Positions 63,456-64,000 of a stretch of DNA of 64,000 bases are shown here, piece after piece (the first letter of the stretch is position 1; the number at the start of each line of letters is the position of its first letter). The notes beneath the pieces are model-generated. The model was not told the origin of the DNA and ran no database searches. It worked only from the letters and a program-made list of their open reading frames with translations. The stretch spans positions 274,330 through 338,329 of the forward strand of contig NZ_RYUH01000009.1 of the NCBI RefSeq assembly GCF_004155535.1, given 5' to 3'. Both the position numbers and the translations under genes were made by a program. This DNA is from Bifidobacterium pseudolongum subsp. globosum (GTDB lineage Bacteria > Actinomycetota > Actinomycetes > Actinomycetales > Bifidobacteriaceae).

Positions 63456-63484
63456 TTGCTTTGTATGTATGAAGCATGTATATT
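63456..63484 (+). promoter_or_regulatory. Promoter of the second tRNA-Asn
   Basis: TTGCTT (63456-63461) and TATATT (63479-63484) have a 17-bp spacer and lie about 40 bp before the tRNA, a weaker match than for the first copy. Confidence 0.6.
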
Positions 63485-63522
63485 GTCTTTTCGTTGCGCT
63501 GAAGTGATTCGGCGTGCAGTAT

Positions 63523-63595
<73 letters not shown>

Positions 63596-63601
63596 CCATC
63601 A

Positions 63602-63624
63602 AGCCGCCTCCGGGCGGCTTTTTT
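63602..63624 (+). terminator. Terminator of the second tRNA-Asn
   Basis: AGCCGCC (63602-63608) pairs with GGCGGCT (63613-63619) around TCCG, followed by a T-run to 63624. Confidence 0.9.
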
Positions 63625-63640
63625 GTATGCCTGTCCAGCT

Positions 63641-64000
63641 TTACGAGGCTGCCTGTTCCACGCAACGGGACAGATTGCGCGCCAGCTGTGCGATGGTGCT
63701 GTCGAGCTTCGCGGTGTCGGTGAACATCGATGCGAACAGTGTGTCGAAACCGGAACGGAAATCCTCCGGCAACACGCGGCAATCGCGTTCGGCGATGCCC
63801 AGCTGCCGCTTTTCGCCCGGATGCGTCATGCCATTGATCGCGAATAGCACGTCGAAATACGAAGCGAGGAATGGGGTTATACGCCAAAATGTGTGTCCTT
63901 TTGACTAGTTGCTGTCTTGCCATGGCGTGCTCCTGTGGAAGTCGTTCCATTCGATGCCGGTGCCGTATCGCTGCGGCATGCCGGTCTGGTCGTGCATGGT
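63641..64000 (-). pseudogene. Broken 3' end of a DUF4037-like gene, interrupted by TAG
   Basis: On the minus strand one frame runs from the window edge to the TAA at 63641-63643 but contains a TAG at 63905-63907. Before it comes TMHDQTGMPQRYGTGIEWND and after it HTFWRITPFLASYFDVLFAI, then NGMTHPGEKRQLG and a helical tail. The phrase ASYFDVLFAINGMTHPGEKR resembles the C-terminal part of DUF4037-type nucleotidyltransferase-like proteins; this family call is from memory and tentative. A short new start after the TAG (ATG near 63850) could give a 69-residue product, but loss of function is more likely. Confidence 0.55.

Overview
The window is high-GC, densely packed chromosomal DNA from an actinobacterium, most likely a Bifidobacterium. 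The reasons are an argC-J-B-D-F-R-G-H arginine locus, a DUF3043 gene, a TPR/HAD/TlyA/NadK/RecN cluster, a proA-nadD-prs-glmU-rsfS series and a comEA-comEC-holA-tsaE-tsaB-rimI-tsaD series, all in a strongly GC- and C/G-ending codon background. The genus is inferred from gene content and order. No species is claimed.

Layout. 1-3.5 kb: a partial dihydrolipoamide-dehydrogenase-like flavoprotein, a small DUF3043 membrane protein and an M20 dipeptidase. 3.5-9.6 kb is the most accessory-looking part: a 53-codon secreted-peptide candidate with a C-terminal Cys-11-Cys arrangement, a membrane sensor kinase, an AT-richer lipoprotein gene, a NarL-type response regulator, and a divergent three-gene ABC system (peptidoglycan-binding adaptor, ATPase, MacB-like permease). 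These could form one peptide or envelope-stress sensing and export module; that link is inference. 9.6-13 kb: a TPP riboswitch followed by ykoE and a fused YkoD-YkoC protein, which together make a thiamine-precursor ECF transporter. 13-14.5 kb: the wreck of a MacB-type exporter, with one frameshift and one fusion deletion.

14.8-20.1 kb: an rRNA methyltransferase, pheS-pheT and a Pro/Gln-rich membrane protein. 20.2-29.2 kb: the complete arginine regulon with ArgR-type palindromes before argC and before argG. 29.3-40.5 kb: an HD protein, tyrS, an Arg/Asp-repeat TPR protein, HAD phosphatase, TlyA, the KtrAB/TrkAH potassium system, nadK, recN and another HAD phosphatase, ending in a 44-nt perfect palindrome that separates them from convergent thrC. 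42.2-50 kb: proA, a hypothetical gene, nadD, prs, tRNA-Gln, glmU, rsfS, a histidine phosphatase, a Ser/Thr-rich membrane protein and two identical tRNA-Ala genes.

50-63 kb: a flavin/PNPOx-like protein, a second histidine phosphatase, CorA, an orphan family-3 solute-binding lipoprotein, leuS, comEA-comEC, holA and the t6A genes tsaE-tsaB-rimI-tsaD. The last kilobase holds a perfect 131-bp direct repeat, each copy carrying tRNA-Asn and its terminator, followed by the 3' part of a gene broken by an in-frame stop.

No CRISPR array, insertion sequence, phage gene or rRNA gene was seen. Many long open frames antisense to real genes exist because of the high GC and were left out.
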